Positions 1 to 8,648 are shown, counted from the first letter of the stretch. The stretch is 64,000 nucleotides of DNA from Gemmata massiliana (GCA_000531095.1 HG799462.1:685551-749550); one strand, 5' to 3'. A program made the numbers and translations. Notes: generated by a model not told the origin, from the sequence alone.

Positions 1-50
1 CTGTTCCCCCTTCCTTCCTAGGGAAGGGGGTTAGGGGTTAGGTTCTCCTT
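1..50. repeat. C/G-tract palindromic intergenic repeat
   Basis: Inverted arms CCCCCTTC and GAAGGGGG lie around a short CTAGG-containing core, flanked by TTAGGGGTTAGG. The same combination (CCTAACCCCC...CCCCCTTC, a variable core, then GAAGGGGGAACAG) occurs inside moeA at 3320-3410 in the opposite orientation. I read it as one copy of a dispersed palindromic family. It supplies the stop codon of the adjacent RNase H gene and probably forms its terminator. Confidence 0.6.
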
Positions 51-468
51 GTGCCCCCCGCTTTCGCGGTCGGCCATCAAGGGCGTCGTTGCCGATGGCA
101 TCCGCGCGAGTGTTCTGCTCGCGGCGCACGTGCGTGATGGTGATCTGCTCGAACTGCCGGCGGAGCCGGCACGCTTCTTCGTACAGCGGGCGCAGGTCTT
201 CGTTCTTGACCTTGTACGCGCCGCTCATCTGCTTCACCATCAGCTCGCTGTCGCTGAACACGTTCAGTTTCTTCACGCCCAGTTCGACCGCGAGCCCCAG
301 CCCCTCAACCAGCGCGGTGTACTCTGCCACGTTGTTCGACGCGGTGCCGATGGTGTCCGCTTCTTCGACGACGGGCATTCCCGGGCGCGCGAGGACCACG
401 GCGTAGGCCGCCGGCCCCGGGTTGCCGCGGGACGCGCCGTCGATGTGCATGGTGGCCGTATCGGACAT
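31..468 (-). CDS. rnhA: Ribonuclease HI
   Basis: A 145-residue RNase HI fold that cleaves the RNA strand of RNA:DNA hybrids (R-loops, primers). All four acidic active-site positions are visible: Asp10 in IDGASRGNPGPA, Glu49 in NNVAEYTAL, Asp73 in VFSDSELMVKQM and Asp123 in NTRADAIGNDALD. I chose the ATG at 468 because a GAGGG ribosome site lies about 8 nt upstream and the RNase H fold begins there. The frame stays open far upstream but that part is not RNase H-like. The stop codon falls inside the palindromic repeat at the window edge, so the last few residues (after ALDGRPRKRG) may be repeat-derived. It diverges from tsaB. Confidence 0.9.
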   Translation of the reverse strand: MSDTATMHIDGASRGNPGPAAYAVVLARPGMPVVEEADTIGTASNNVAEYTALVEGLGLAVELGVKKLNVFSDSELMVKQMSGAYKVKNEDLRPLYEEACRLRRQFEQITITHVRREQNTRADAIGNDALDGRPRKRGAQGEPNP

Positions 469-567
469 CGGACCCTCAATGGTTACGCTCTCGGCTCGCC
501 CGCCTAGAATTCCCCCCATTGTGCGAATGGTATCGCGCACCGGAAAGCACCGTAGCGGCGAACTCGA

Positions 568-1250
568 ATGAACGAAAGTTGGCTCGTCCTGGAAACCTCT
601 AGCCGCGTCGCCCGTGTGGGGCTGCGCGCGCGGGAGTGATCGTCGGCGCCGCCGAACTCGATTCGTCGCGCCGACACGCACGCGACATGATTTCCACCAT
701 CGATGCGCTGCTAAAAGCTGAGGCACTCGGCCCACGAGACTTAACCGGCGTGATGGCGAGCCGCGGACCCGGAAGTTATACCGGGCTGCGCGTGGGACTG
801 ATGACCGCAAAAGCGCTTGCCTACGCGACCGGGTGTGAATTGCGTGCGGTGGACACATTCGCGGCCATCGCACACCAGGCACCTGCTGAAGCGACTCACG
901 TCTGGGTGATCGCGGACGCGCTCCAGGCCCAGGTCTACGCGCAACGGTACGCGAAGCGGCACGACGGCTGGTTCCCCGAGAATTCGCTTCAGATTCTCGC
1001 CACGGGGGAATTCGTTGCGGGACTGGCGGCGGGTGAGATGGTGAGCGGACCCGGCGTGAGTGTGTACGACGGGCAAATTCCGCCCGCGAATGCCCGTGCG
1101 CCTGAAATTGATCGCGAGCCGCGTGTGGAAAGTGTTCTCGCGGTGGGGTTGAAGCTTCCCGCGCTGACGCAGGACGAACTGTTCGCGCTGGAGCCGCTGT
1201 ACCTGCGCGGCAGTTCGGCGGAAGAAAAAGCGAAAGAGCCGCGCGGGTAA
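568..1250 (+). CDS. tsaB: tRNA threonylcarbamoyladenosine biosynthesis protein TsaB (apparent frameshift)
   Basis: TsaB is the partner of TsaD in making t6A37 on ANN-decoding tRNAs. The body (636-1250) shows the family core: the HARDMISTIDALLK helix, then SRGPGSYTGLRVGLMTAKALAYA. The expected N-terminus with the first ASKHA motif (MNESWLVLETSSRVARVGL) is encoded from the ATG at 568 but in another frame, which stops at 637. The two frames join cleanly near 619-636 if one base is restored in the GC-rich run. So this is either a one-base deletion (real or a sequencing error) or an N-truncated gene starting at GTG 636. TsaB is usually essential, which favours an error. A perfect hairpin follows the stop. 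Confidence 0.82.
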
Positions 1251-1268
1251 AAAATCCCGCGCGGCTCG
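1237..1268. terminator. Bidirectional terminator hairpin
   Basis: A perfect 12-bp inverted repeat (GAGCCGCGCGGG / CCCGCGCGGCTC) with an 8-nt A-rich loop lies between the convergent tsaB and lipoprotein genes. Its left arm overlaps the last codons of tsaB. Confidence 0.75.
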
Positions 1269-1286
1269 AATGAAATACGAGACCGG

Positions 1287-1694
1287 TTACGACTTCGGCA
1301 CCGGCATCGGGTTCGGAAGCTGGTTCGACGGAATCACCGTCGGACCGGGCGTGATTGGGATCGGGTAACCGATAGTCGGGTAACCGGTCGGGGTGATCGG
1401 GACGCCTTCGATGGGCGGACCCGAAACGACCGGCGACGCCCCGCATCCGTGGCACGGCGGCGATACAGGACCGACGACGGGACCAACAACCGGTCCGGCC
1501 GGCCCGATCGGTTCGCCGATGCCGAGCATCGCCCGTCGGGTTTGGATCGGGTGCAACAGTGGGCGGTATTGCGGATCACAACCAATGCACGGGTGGTTCG
1601 CCCGCCAGCGTGCAACGGGGTGAACCAGACACCCTGTGGAACAGATTTGAGCGACCGCGGCCACGAGACCGAGGTACACGAGGCGCTTTCTCAT
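1287..1694 (-). CDS. Small Pro/Gly-rich lipoprotein, unknown function
   Basis: A 135-residue product with a classic lipoprotein signal: MRKR, a hydrophobic stretch, then a lipobox ending in STGC (Cys about position 22). The mature part has CIGCDPQYRPLLHP and a low-complexity Gly/Pro/Val/Ile region with near-repeats (GPVVGPVVGP; TPTGYPTIGYPIPITPG), plus CHGCG. A strong AAAGGAG ribosome site precedes the ATG. It is probably anchored in a membrane facing the periplasm. The family is not recognised; paired CxxC motifs suggest metal or disulfide chemistry only as a guess. Confidence 0.7.
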   Translation of the reverse strand: MRKRLVYLGLVAAVAQICSTGCLVHPVARWRANHPCIGCDPQYRPLLHPIQTRRAMLGIGEPIGPAGPVVGPVVGPVSPPCHGCGASPVVSGPPIEGVPITPTGYPTIGYPIPITPGPTVIPSNQLPNPMPVPKS

Positions 1695-1953
1695 TGTGGT
1701 GACTCCTTTCCGCGGTTCTCCGCGGCGTTCCCCTGCCGTCCGAGGGAATCATGCGCGGGAGCGGAGTCGGTGCAACCACGAGGGGCGCAGATTCAGTCGG
1801 AGATTGGGAGAATGTCGGAGTGCTGGCGCGACGAGGAAAAGTCACCCGGTTGGCGAAGGGGGTGCGATCGTGCCGAATGTGCGGCGGACGTGCGCCAATT
1901 GCGCGGACCACCTATGTTCTGGTCCGCACCGGCGCAGTTTTGCTCAAGTGCGA

Positions 1954-2133
1954 CTAGTACGGCCGCGCGTCCGGGAGGAAGCCCGGCGGCGGGTTCTTGT
2001 CGCAGCAGCCCGAGGGCGGTGGGGCAAAGGACCGCCGGTCGTCGCCGCAGCCGTGGCGGTGGCACCCGCACCCGGACAGCGGGAGCAGGAATACGAAGGC
2101 GGTCAAAGTCAGAAGGAATCGCTTGGTGTTCAT
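1954..2133 (-). CDS. Very small Cys/His-rich lipoprotein
   Basis: A 59-residue product: a hydrophobic signal MNTKRFLLTLTAFVFLL, lipobox LSGC, then CGCHRHGCGDDRR and a Pro-rich tail containing CCDKNPPPG. A CGGAG site lies upstream of the ATG. Such tiny lipoproteins are common in planctomycetes and have no assigned role. The His/Cys cluster right after the lipid anchor could bind metal. The 260 bp between this gene and the next lipoprotein gene hold nothing else that I can identify. Confidence 0.6.
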   Translation of the reverse strand: MNTKRFLLTLTAFVFLLPLSGCGCHRHGCGDDRRSFAPPPSGCCDKNPPPGFLPDARPY

Positions 2134-2406
2134 AGTTAGCCGCTCCGTCGTTGGTGCCGGCTGTCCGTGCGCATTGTTAGGGGGACGCGGGCGTTCGTCC
2201 CGCGAGCCGCGCGTATACCGCGGCTGACGTACTTGACATCCAAATGTAGGGCCGACTTGCGTGCCCACAACTCATTGCTTGAATGAAAACAGATTGATTT
2301 GCGCAATACCTGGGCGGTTATGCGGATCGCGCGGACGGCGATGATTTGCGAAGCCTGGCAAAGGCGTGCGGTTGTGCGGATTGTGCGGCCAACGGAGCGT
2401 TTTGGG

Positions 2407-3828
2407 ATGTCCGAACCGGCGAAATCACCCTTCTTTGATGTGCGGATGCGCGGGTTCCGCGAGCGCGCGAGCGTGGACGCGGTCCTGGCACTGTTAAAAG
2501 CACGCACATCCGCGCTCGCGCCCGAAACCGTACCTCTACTCGGTGCTGCTGGTCGTGTGCTTGCGGAATCGGTTGTGTCTGCGGTCGATGTGCCGGGCTT
2601 CCCGCGTGCGGCGATGGACGGGTTCGCTCTCCACGCAGCGGACACGGCCGGTGCTCCGGTTCCGCTCATGGTGGTGGGTGAATCGCTCCCCGCGCGTCCC
2701 TTTGCTGGCACAGTGGCGCCCGGGCAAGCCGTGCGAATCACGACCGGCGCGCCGATCCCCACCGGGGCCGATGCGGTGCTGATGGCCGAATTCGCGCAGA
2801 TCGAACCGGACGGTCGCGTGTTACCGCGTGCGGCGCTGGCTGTAGGTAAGCACGTCGTTCGTATTGGCGAAGACGTGACACAGGGGCGCGAAGTGCTCCC
2901 CGCCGGGCGCCGGCTTCGGCCCCAAGACGTTGGCGTGCTCGCATCGATTGGTGTGGGCACAGTGCGCGTCGTGCGCCGACCGCGTGTGGCGATTCTTGTT
3001 ACGGGTAACGAGCTGCTTCCCCCCGGTTCCGCGCCCGAAGGTTTCAAGATCGTTGATAGCAATTCGCCGATGCTGACCGCGCTCGCGACCCGCGACGGCG
3101 CGGACGTGCTCCCCGTGCAGTACGTTCGCGACGACTACCCGGCCGTGTGCGACGCGATCCGCGCGGCCGTTGCCGCTGCCGATGTCGTGCTCTGTTCTGG
3201 CGGCACGTCCGTCGGGGCCGAGGACCACGCACCACGTGCGGTGGCGGAACTGGGTGAACTCGCCATACACGGCGTATCACTGCGCCCGGCGGCGCCGCTG
3301 GGAGTGGGGTTTGTTGGGCAACCTAACCCCCCAACCCCCTTCGCAGCTTCGAGCGCCGGTCCTGTCAGCGGAGCTTCTCGCGGACCGGCGGCGCAGGAAG
3401 GGGGAACAGAACCAAATACCGAAGACGTGAAGCAATCTGCGGCGGTTTTAAGCCCCTCTCCGCTTAGGGGTGGGGTTGGGGAGGGGTTGTTTGGCCGAAC
3501 CGTATTCCTCCTTCCCGGTAACCCCGTTTCGTGCTTGTGTGCTTACGACCTCTTCGCGGGGCGCGTGATCCGGCGGCTCGGCGGTTTGGGGTGGGAGCTT
3601 CCTTACAGGAAGGTCGCGCTGTCGCTCACGCGGCCGGTCGCATCGGTGGCGGGGCGCGCCGATTACGTTCGAGTGAAGCGCGAGGGTGAAGGCGTGGCGC
3701 CGGTCGCTTCGAGCGGGGCGTCGAATCTCAGCAGCGCGGCCGTTGCCGACGGTTTCGTACTCGTGCCGGCCGAGCGCGAGCAGATCGCGTCGGGCGAAAC
3801 GGTGGACGTGTACTTGTTCGATGAGTGA
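2407..3828 (+). CDS. moeA: Molybdopterin molybdenumtransferase MoeA with in-frame repeat insertion
   Basis: MoeA inserts molybdate into adenylylated molybdopterin in the last step of Moco synthesis. Family features are in order: the N-terminal SVDAVLALLKAR region, VPGFPRAAMDGFAL, RITTGAPIPTGADAVL, the CSGGTSVGAEDH loop, LRPAAPLGVGF and LLPGNPVSCLCAYDLF. The ATG at 2407 has GGAG upstream. At 473 residues it is longer than typical MoeA (about 410). The excess is roughly residues 304-361, between PLGVGF and VFLLPGNPV, encoded by two palindromic repeat copies (3320-3410 and 3451-3490) that keep the frame. No other Moco gene is nearby. Confidence 0.9.
   Translation: MSEPAKSPFFDVRMRGFRERASVDAVLALLKARTSALAPETVPLLGAAGRVLAESVVSAVDVPGFPRAAMDGFALHAADTAGAPVPLMVVGESLPARPFAGTVAPGQAVRITTGAPIPTGADAVLMAEFAQIEPDGRVLPRAALAVGKHVVRIGEDVTQGREVLPAGRRLRPQDVGVLASIGVGTVRVVRRPRVAILVTGNELLPPGSAPEGFKIVDSNSPMLTALATRDGADVLPVQYVRDDYPAVCDAIRAAVAAADVVLCSGGTSVGAEDHAPRAVAELGELAIHGVSLRPAAPLGVGFVGQPNPPTPFAASSAGPVSGASRGPAAQEGGTEPNTEDVKQSAAVLSPSPLRGGVGEGLFGRTVFLLPGNPVSCLCAYDLFAGRVIRRLGGLGWELPYRKVALSLTRPVASVAGRADYVRVKREGEGVAPVASSGASNLSSAAVADGFVLVPAEREQIASGETVDVYLFDE
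3320..3410 (+). repeat. Palindromic repeat inserted in frame in moeA (copy 1)
   Basis: It starts with AACCTAACCCCCC and CCCCCTTC and ends with GAAGGGGGAACAG, the same ends as the element at 1-50. Inside is a second inverted pair, GCCGGTCC / GGACCGGC. It has no stop in the moeA frame and adds about 30 Pro/Ser/Ala/Gly-rich residues. Confidence 0.65.
3451..3490 (+). repeat. Palindromic repeat inserted in frame in moeA (copy 2)
   Basis: The sequence AGCCCCTCTCCGCTTAGGGG followed by TGGGGTTGGGGAGGGG is a C-tract/G-tract palindromic unit. It is translated as SPSPLRGGVGEGL in MoeA, directly before the conserved LLPGNPVS motif. Confidence 0.6.
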
Positions 3829-4604
3829 ATTCCTGCCGACCGATCACTTCACTGAGCACTCGATCGAGAACGCGCGACGGCACCGGCTATTTTGTTGGCC
3901 CGCGCAATTGCGCTAGTGTCCGGTTTCCGGGCAGATCATTTCTTGGGGCTTATTGTCAGCCCTGATGCGCTTGGGTTGCCATCGAAATTGAGGGTGGAGA
4001 TGCAATCGATCGATAATTTCACTTTCGCCTATTAATAACATCGTATCGCGCCGGTTAATGGTTGCTTATTTTTGCTCGAACGGATCAGCCAGAGAAGAAA
4101 ATAGAGGGATTGTGCTATGGCATTAATGCGCGGTGCCGCGTTTCCGTGGCTTTACACGGTCCGTGGTCTCACCTGAAAACTGTGTCCGTTTAGGGCCAAT
4201 GTTTTGATGCGCCCAGCGTAACGGAAAAAATACACGAAATCTGGGCAAATCCGTTGGTTGACGTGGTCTGCCCTGGTGTCCTAAAGACTCGTATCTGAAA
4301 CGCACGCCGCGTTCCGATCGGCCCTCCCCGATCACCGACGTGTGGGTGCCACGAAGCACCAGCCGACCCCCGATGCGCGGAGTTCTCCCCGGAACTTTGT
4401 CGCTAATCCTCGGCCCATTCTCGGATTAATTCGGTCCGTCCGGCTCGCACCGGCGGTCCCAGTGTTCGCGCCAACGGCCGTGTGCCGTCGGGCGCGATCG
4501 TTGGCGCTACTGCGCAAACCCAAACAGACACTCGCTGCCGCCGGTCGAGCGGGCGCTCCGCGCCAATGCTCTGCGCCGCCGCACGGACTTTAAGGCGATT
4601 CATT
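3829..4604. other. Long intergenic/leader region upstream of the surface metalloprotease-like gene
   Basis: About 776 bp without a convincing full-size gene, and more AT-rich than its surroundings around 3930-4120. One tiny ORF at 4117-4176 (19 codons, MALMRGAAFPWLY...) has a GAGGG site 8 nt upstream and could be a leader peptide. Otherwise I see no terminator, tRNA or repeat here. It may hold the promoter and a long 5' leader for the gene at 4605. Confidence 0.4.
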
Positions 4605-6656
4605 ATGTTTCAGTGGCTGACGCGAACCCCGAAGCGCCCCCTTTCGCCGAAAGCCCCGCGCCCCACGTTCCGGCTCGAACGGCTCGAATCTCGTGAAGTG
4701 CCCGCGGTTCTGATCCAGTTCGATTACTCGCGCGACCTCGGCGGGTTCTTCAACAACCCGGAAGCCCGCGCGATTATGAACCGGGTCGCGAGTGAGTTGG
4801 GGAACAGCATTTCGGCCAACCTCGCGGCCATTACTCCCGGCGGTGGGAACACGTGGAGCGCCTCGTTCTTCGACCCCGCGACCGGCGGTCAGACGAGCGT
4901 GACGAACCTCGCGGTCGGTGCGAACACCCTCCAGATTTTTCTGGGCGCTCGCGCTTTGACGGGCGGTGAAGCGGGGTTCGGCGGGTTCGGCGGATATAGC
5001 ATTTCCGGCAGTCAGGCCTGGATCAACACGATTCAAACGCGCGGGCACTCCGGGTTCGCCCCGTGGGGCGGGAGCATCACGTTCGACAGCACGCAGAACT
5101 GGCACTTCGGCCAAACGACGGACGGGCTGGACCGGAACGAACTGGACTTCTACTCGGTCGCGACCCACGAACTCGGACACGTGCTCGGGATCGGCACCGC
5201 GACCCAGTGGACCAACTTGTCGCGCAACGGCTACTTCTATGGAGCCAACGCCGTTGCCCTCTACGGCGCGCCGGTGCCGCTGGCCCCGAGCGGCGGGCAC
5301 TGGGCTGATGGCGTAACCCTCGGCGGGCAGGCTCTCAGCCTCGATCCGACTTTGAACTACGGGAGCCGCGTGACTTGGTCCGCTCTGGATGCGGCGGGCT
5401 TGCGGGATCTGGGGTGGGGCGCGCCGACGGCCGCGCCAGCCACGCCGACCTTCACCGCAGTACCGGTCGGGAGCCAAAATGCGGTCGCGTTCACCGGGAA
5501 CACGGACGGCACGGTGTCGCTGTTCGTGGTCTCCAACGGCGTCCTGACCGATACCGGTCGGCGCCTGACGCCATTCGCCGGGTACCGCGGCGCCCTGCGG
5601 GTCGCGAGCGGCGACTTCAACGGGGATGGCGTGACCGATTATGCCTTCACCACGGGTGCGGGACCGCAAGCGGTCGTCCAACTGATGGACGGGCGCGACG
5701 GCAGCATCATGGTGGGCCAGACGGTCATCTTCCAGGGGTTCACCGGTGGGCTGTTCTTGGCCGCGGCCGACATCGACCACGACGGCAAGTCCGAACTGGT
5801 TGTTTCGGCCGACGCGGGTGCAGGACCGCACATTCAGACGTTCCGCGTTGAGGGCGGCGGGCTTCGGGTCCAATCGAGCTTCTTCGCGTTCGACAACCCG
5901 GCGTTCCGCGGCGGTGCTCGCGTTGCGGCGGGGGACATCAACCGCGACGGGTTCGCGGACGTGGTCGTCACCACCGGTGGTCAGGCCGAGGGCCGAGTCG
6001 CGGTGTATAGTGGGGCCGATCTGCGGAACGGTATCGCGACGCGGTTGCTGCCTGACTTCATCGCGTTCGGTGGTCTGTGGTCCGGCTTGAACGCGGCCGT
6101 GGGTGATATGGACGGGGACGGGTTCGCGGAACTGGCGATCGCTCCGGACCGCGGACCGGCACACATCAAGGTGTGGTCCGGTGCGACGCTGACCGCCAAT
6201 GCCGGTGCTCAGGCGAGCGGGGTGCCACTGGTCGGCAGCTTCTACGCCTTCGCACCGACCGATCCGAGCGGCGCCCGACTCGCGCTGCGTGACACGGACG
6301 GCGACGGGCGCGCGGAACTCGTTGCGGCCAGTGCGAACCGGAACAGCTCTTACGCCCGAGTGTTCACCTTCGAGCAGATGCAGGCGAACGGGGCCAACGC
6401 GCCGTTCACCGCACCGTTCGGCACGCCGATCACTTACGACGGCCTCTACGCCGGGTTGCACACAACTTCCCCGACGAACACGACCGCCACAAATCAAGAA
6501 GCGGCTCCCGTGCCCGTAGAGGCACCCAAAGCCGGCGAAGCGATCTACACCGCGTCGGCTGACCCGATGAAGCACAAATGCACCTGTGCCGGGTGCACGG
6601 TGCTGGCGCAACTGGCCGGAACCGATGAGTTGCTCTCCACGATTCCGGTTGCGTAA
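4605..6656 (+). CDS. Metzincin-like zinc protease domain plus FG-GAP repeats, surface protein
   Basis: 683 residues from the ATG at 4605 (AAGG site upstream). The N-terminus has the planctomycete exported-protein motif RLERLESREVPA (about 24-34). A metzincin-like domain follows, with HELGH at 188-192 and Gly195 as in HExxHxxGxx(H/D), but Thr198 sits where the third zinc ligand normally is (HELGHVLGIGT). The C-terminal half has five FG-GAP/VCBS-type beta-propeller repeats with DxDxDG calcium loops (DFNGDGVTD, DIDHDGKSE, DINRDGFAD, DMDGDGFAE, DTDGDGRAE). The tail has HKCTCAGC. It is probably exported. It could be an active protease with a relocated ligand or a catalytically altered adhesin-like protein. 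Confidence 0.78.
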   Translation: MFQWLTRTPKRPLSPKAPRPTFRLERLESREVPAVLIQFDYSRDLGGFFNNPEARAIMNRVASELGNSISANLAAITPGGGNTWSASFFDPATGGQTSVTNLAVGANTLQIFLGARALTGGEAGFGGFGGYSISGSQAWINTIQTRGHSGFAPWGGSITFDSTQNWHFGQTTDGLDRNELDFYSVATHELGHVLGIGTATQWTNLSRNGYFYGANAVALYGAPVPLAPSGGHWADGVTLGGQALSLDPTLNYGSRVTWSALDAAGLRDLGWGAPTAAPATPTFTAVPVGSQNAVAFTGNTDGTVSLFVVSNGVLTDTGRRLTPFAGYRGALRVASGDFNGDGVTDYAFTTGAGPQAVVQLMDGRDGSIMVGQTVIFQGFTGGLFLAAADIDHDGKSELVVSADAGAGPHIQTFRVEGGGLRVQSSFFAFDNPAFRGGARVAAGDINRDGFADVVVTTGGQAEGRVAVYSGADLRNGIATRLLPDFIAFGGLWSGLNAAVGDMDGDGFAELAIAPDRGPAHIKVWSGATLTANAGAQASGVPLVGSFYAFAPTDPSGARLALRDTDGDGRAELVAASANRNSSYARVFTFEQMQANGANAPFTAPFGTPITYDGLYAGLHTTSPTNTTATNQEAAPVPVEAPKAGEAIYTASADPMKHKCTCAGCTVLAQLAGTDELLSTIPVA

Positions 6657-6681
6657 CGAGGGATTGATTCTTGGTATCCGA

Positions 6682-6722
6682 GCAACGCGGGCGACCACTC
6701 GGGTCGCCCGCGTTGCGTTTTT
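6682..6722 (+). terminator. Rho-independent terminator
   Basis: A perfect 15-bp stem (GCAACGCGGGCGACC / GGTCGCCCGCGTTGC) with a 5-nt loop, followed by GTTTTT, 26 bp after the surface-protein stop codon. Confidence 0.9.
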
Positions 6723-7083
6723 ATGGTTCGCGCGATTGCAGACTTGTGGAACGTATGGTGTGAGTATCTGTTGATTTTTATAAATTCGTACACTAAAATA
6801 GAGTAGGCTGAGTGTCCGGTCGCTAGCCACACCGGTTTGGGTATGAGTCACAACCCGCTATTGGCGGTTGCGGCTCGCCAAAACACGACAAGAGATGGGC
6901 TATTTGTTGGCGGATGTTAACCTCTGGTACGGATCGGCCGATGTGCGGAAGAGCGCCTAAGTGCTTGAAGCGTCAGCGAATAGGTATCTTTTGCGTGACC
7001 GACACCCTTCGCCGGGCCGGAATTGTCAGCAAATGTTAGCATTTTACGCGAAAGTCGTTTCTACGAAATGAGTTAAGTCGAGT
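6723..7083. other. Intergenic region, AT-rich, no gene seen
   Basis: The stretch lies between a terminator and the stop of a minus-strand gene, so it is downstream of both neighbours and unlikely to hold their promoters. It includes an AT-rich patch near 6760-6800. A degenerate GGCGGTTGCGGCTCGCC motif (about 6860-6880) resembles an arm of the GGTTCGCC palindromes elsewhere in this window. I can support no ORF or structured RNA. Confidence 0.35.
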
Positions 7084-8346
7084 TTACACGATCGCGTTCG
7101 GGAAGCGGTCCTTTAATCGCTTTCGGAACGTGTCACTCAATCGGTGGGATACGAACGATCCACCGCGAAGGTTCTGCAGCCCGGGGGCTGTCATCAGCAC
7201 TTCGGCCGCAGTGTTGGTCAGCGTACCGGCACCAATCGTGAGCCACTCCAGGCCGGTCAGGTACGGGCTACTGACGACGGCGATAAGGCCGGGTTCGCCA
7301 ACCCCTTGCGGGAGGTAGAGCCGTTTGAGTGCTGCGGCACGCGGCGAGTGGAACAGCGTGCGGAGAGGTTTCTCCCCGTCGCGCTGAATGGCGTACCGAT
7401 CGATTTCGATCACGCGGAGCCGGTCGAACACCTCGGAGTCGGCGAGGAGTCGTGCGCCGTTCTGGTTTAGGCCGGTGATCGTTGCCCATTCGACCGGTGC
7501 CGTGGACCAGATCTTCGGCGCGGCACGAACGAGTGTGGTGGGGCTAATCACCGATACGCTGGGGAACCCGCGCCAGAACCCGATCCACCGCACCCCGCGG
7601 ACCGTGGGCAGTTCGGCCAGCCAGCGCTCGCTCATTTGGGACACGAGTTGAAGTTCGCGCTGGTGGTCCGGGTCGGTTGGAGAGGTTTCGTGTGGCAGTT
7701 GCGCCGCGATCCGGCACTGCACTCGGATGAACTCGGCACGGGCTGGGTCGTCGTGCTCGTCGAGCCAGTCCGCGTAGATGAGGCGCGAGGTGTCTTCGTC
7801 CGGGTTCGCGAGAATCGCCTGGAGCAGTTGGTTCTGGTCGCTCTCGTTTGCGAGGGCGGCCCAGCGCGGGCGCTCGCTTCCCGTGGTGGCTTCGTACCGG
7901 AAGACGCGCACGCTGGTCGTATCGGCGACGACGAGGGCTTTCCCGTCCACGCTGAACGCGGCCATTGCCCATTCCCCCGCGTCTACCGCGTCCACGATCT
8001 GTTGAACGGCTCCGGCTGCGTCCAGGACGTGAACGACGCCGTCGGCCGGATCGATCGTGACGCGCTCGCCGCCGGGGTGCCGTGCCTGGGTTCGCGAGTC
8101 GTTTTGCGGCGTGTGCGGGCCGAACATCGGGTATTCGGCTCCGTTCCAGGTCATCGAGCCGGTAGCAGGGTTGATGTGACCCCCAGCGGCGGTCGGGAGG
8201 AGTTTGTTGATGAACGCGGAGCGAAAGTACCAGAGCGAGAACAACCCCTGGTCGGTCCACACGAGTACCTGCCCGTTCGGGTACGGGAGGGATACCCCGA
8301 GTACGCGACCTCGGATCTCACCGAACGTGTCGAACGGAACCCACAC
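7084..8346 (-). CDS. TIGR02996-domain protein with N-terminal propeller-like region
   Basis: About 420 residues. The first ~155 look like a short beta-propeller (repeating VLVWTDQGLF, VVHVLDAAG, ALVVADTTSVRVFRYE). Then the TIGR02996 domain (about 171-211: LLQAILANPDEDTSRLIYAD, WLDEHDDPARAEFIRVQ), followed by an irregular leucine-rich tail (LKRLYLPQGV, LTGLEWLTIGAG). I prefer GTG at 8346, which has TTGGAGAG just upstream. A TTG at 8358 is also possible, with a stop codon only five codons before it. TIGR02996 proteins are expanded in Gemmata; their role is unknown. Confidence 0.78.
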   Translation of the reverse strand: MWVPFDTFGEIRGRVLGVSLPYPNGQVLVWTDQGLFSLWYFRSAFINKLLPTAAGGHINPATGSMTWNGAEYPMFGPHTPQNDSRTQARHPGGERVTIDPADGVVHVLDAAGAVQQIVDAVDAGEWAMAAFSVDGKALVVADTTSVRVFRYEATTGSERPRWAALANESDQNQLLQAILANPDEDTSRLIYADWLDEHDDPARAEFIRVQCRIAAQLPHETSPTDPDHQRELQLVSQMSERWLAELPTVRGVRWIGFWRGFPSVSVISPTTLVRAAPKIWSTAPVEWATITGLNQNGARLLADSEVFDRLRVIEIDRYAIQRDGEKPLRTLFHSPRAAALKRLYLPQGVGEPGLIAVVSSPYLTGLEWLTIGAGTLTNTAAEVLMTAPGLQNLRGGSFVSHRLSDTFRKRLKDRFPNAIV

Positions 8347-8514
8347 GGCGCTCTCCAAAATTAATTTTCGTTAGCTTACCGCAGAGGTGTTTCGGACAGG
8401 AGATCAGTGATTGGCGGACAACCAGTGTGAGCGTCGCTCGGTCAGTGGCGTTGTGTGTCGGAAGAGCACGAATTTGACGGGTACGGAGGGGTGGCACGTG
8501 CAAAACACCAATGA

Positions 8515-8553
8515 AAAGAAACGAGCCGCTGGGGACCACCCCCAACGGCTCGT
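8515..8553 (-). terminator. Terminator for the deoxyribosyltransferase-like gene
   Basis: On the minus strand the stem ACGAGCCG / CGGCTCGT encloses CCCCA/TGGGG pairing and is followed by TTTCTTTT. A second hairpin (CCGACAATGTC / GACACTGTCGG, 8567-8593) precedes it. The remaining 8347-8514 is short intergenic DNA without visible features. Confidence 0.7.
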
Positions 8554-8648
8554 TCCGCCCAAGCCTCCGACAATGTCCCGCTGACACTGTCGGGGTTGCC
8601 ATGCCGAAAGAAGATAAAGCACGCGCCGTGCCAAACCGAGAGCGGGGG

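Noticed and set aside
469..1455. Open minus-strand frame extending RNase HI upstream by ~329 codons
   Set aside because: It runs antisense over tsaB, is Arg/Pro/Ser-rich without family similarity, and a proper GAGGG-ATG lies at the RNase H start.
4590..6851. Long minus-strand open frame opposite the metzincin/FG-GAP gene
   Set aside because: High-GC antisense shadow: Arg/Val-rich, no motifs, no ribosome site, while the plus strand has clear domains.
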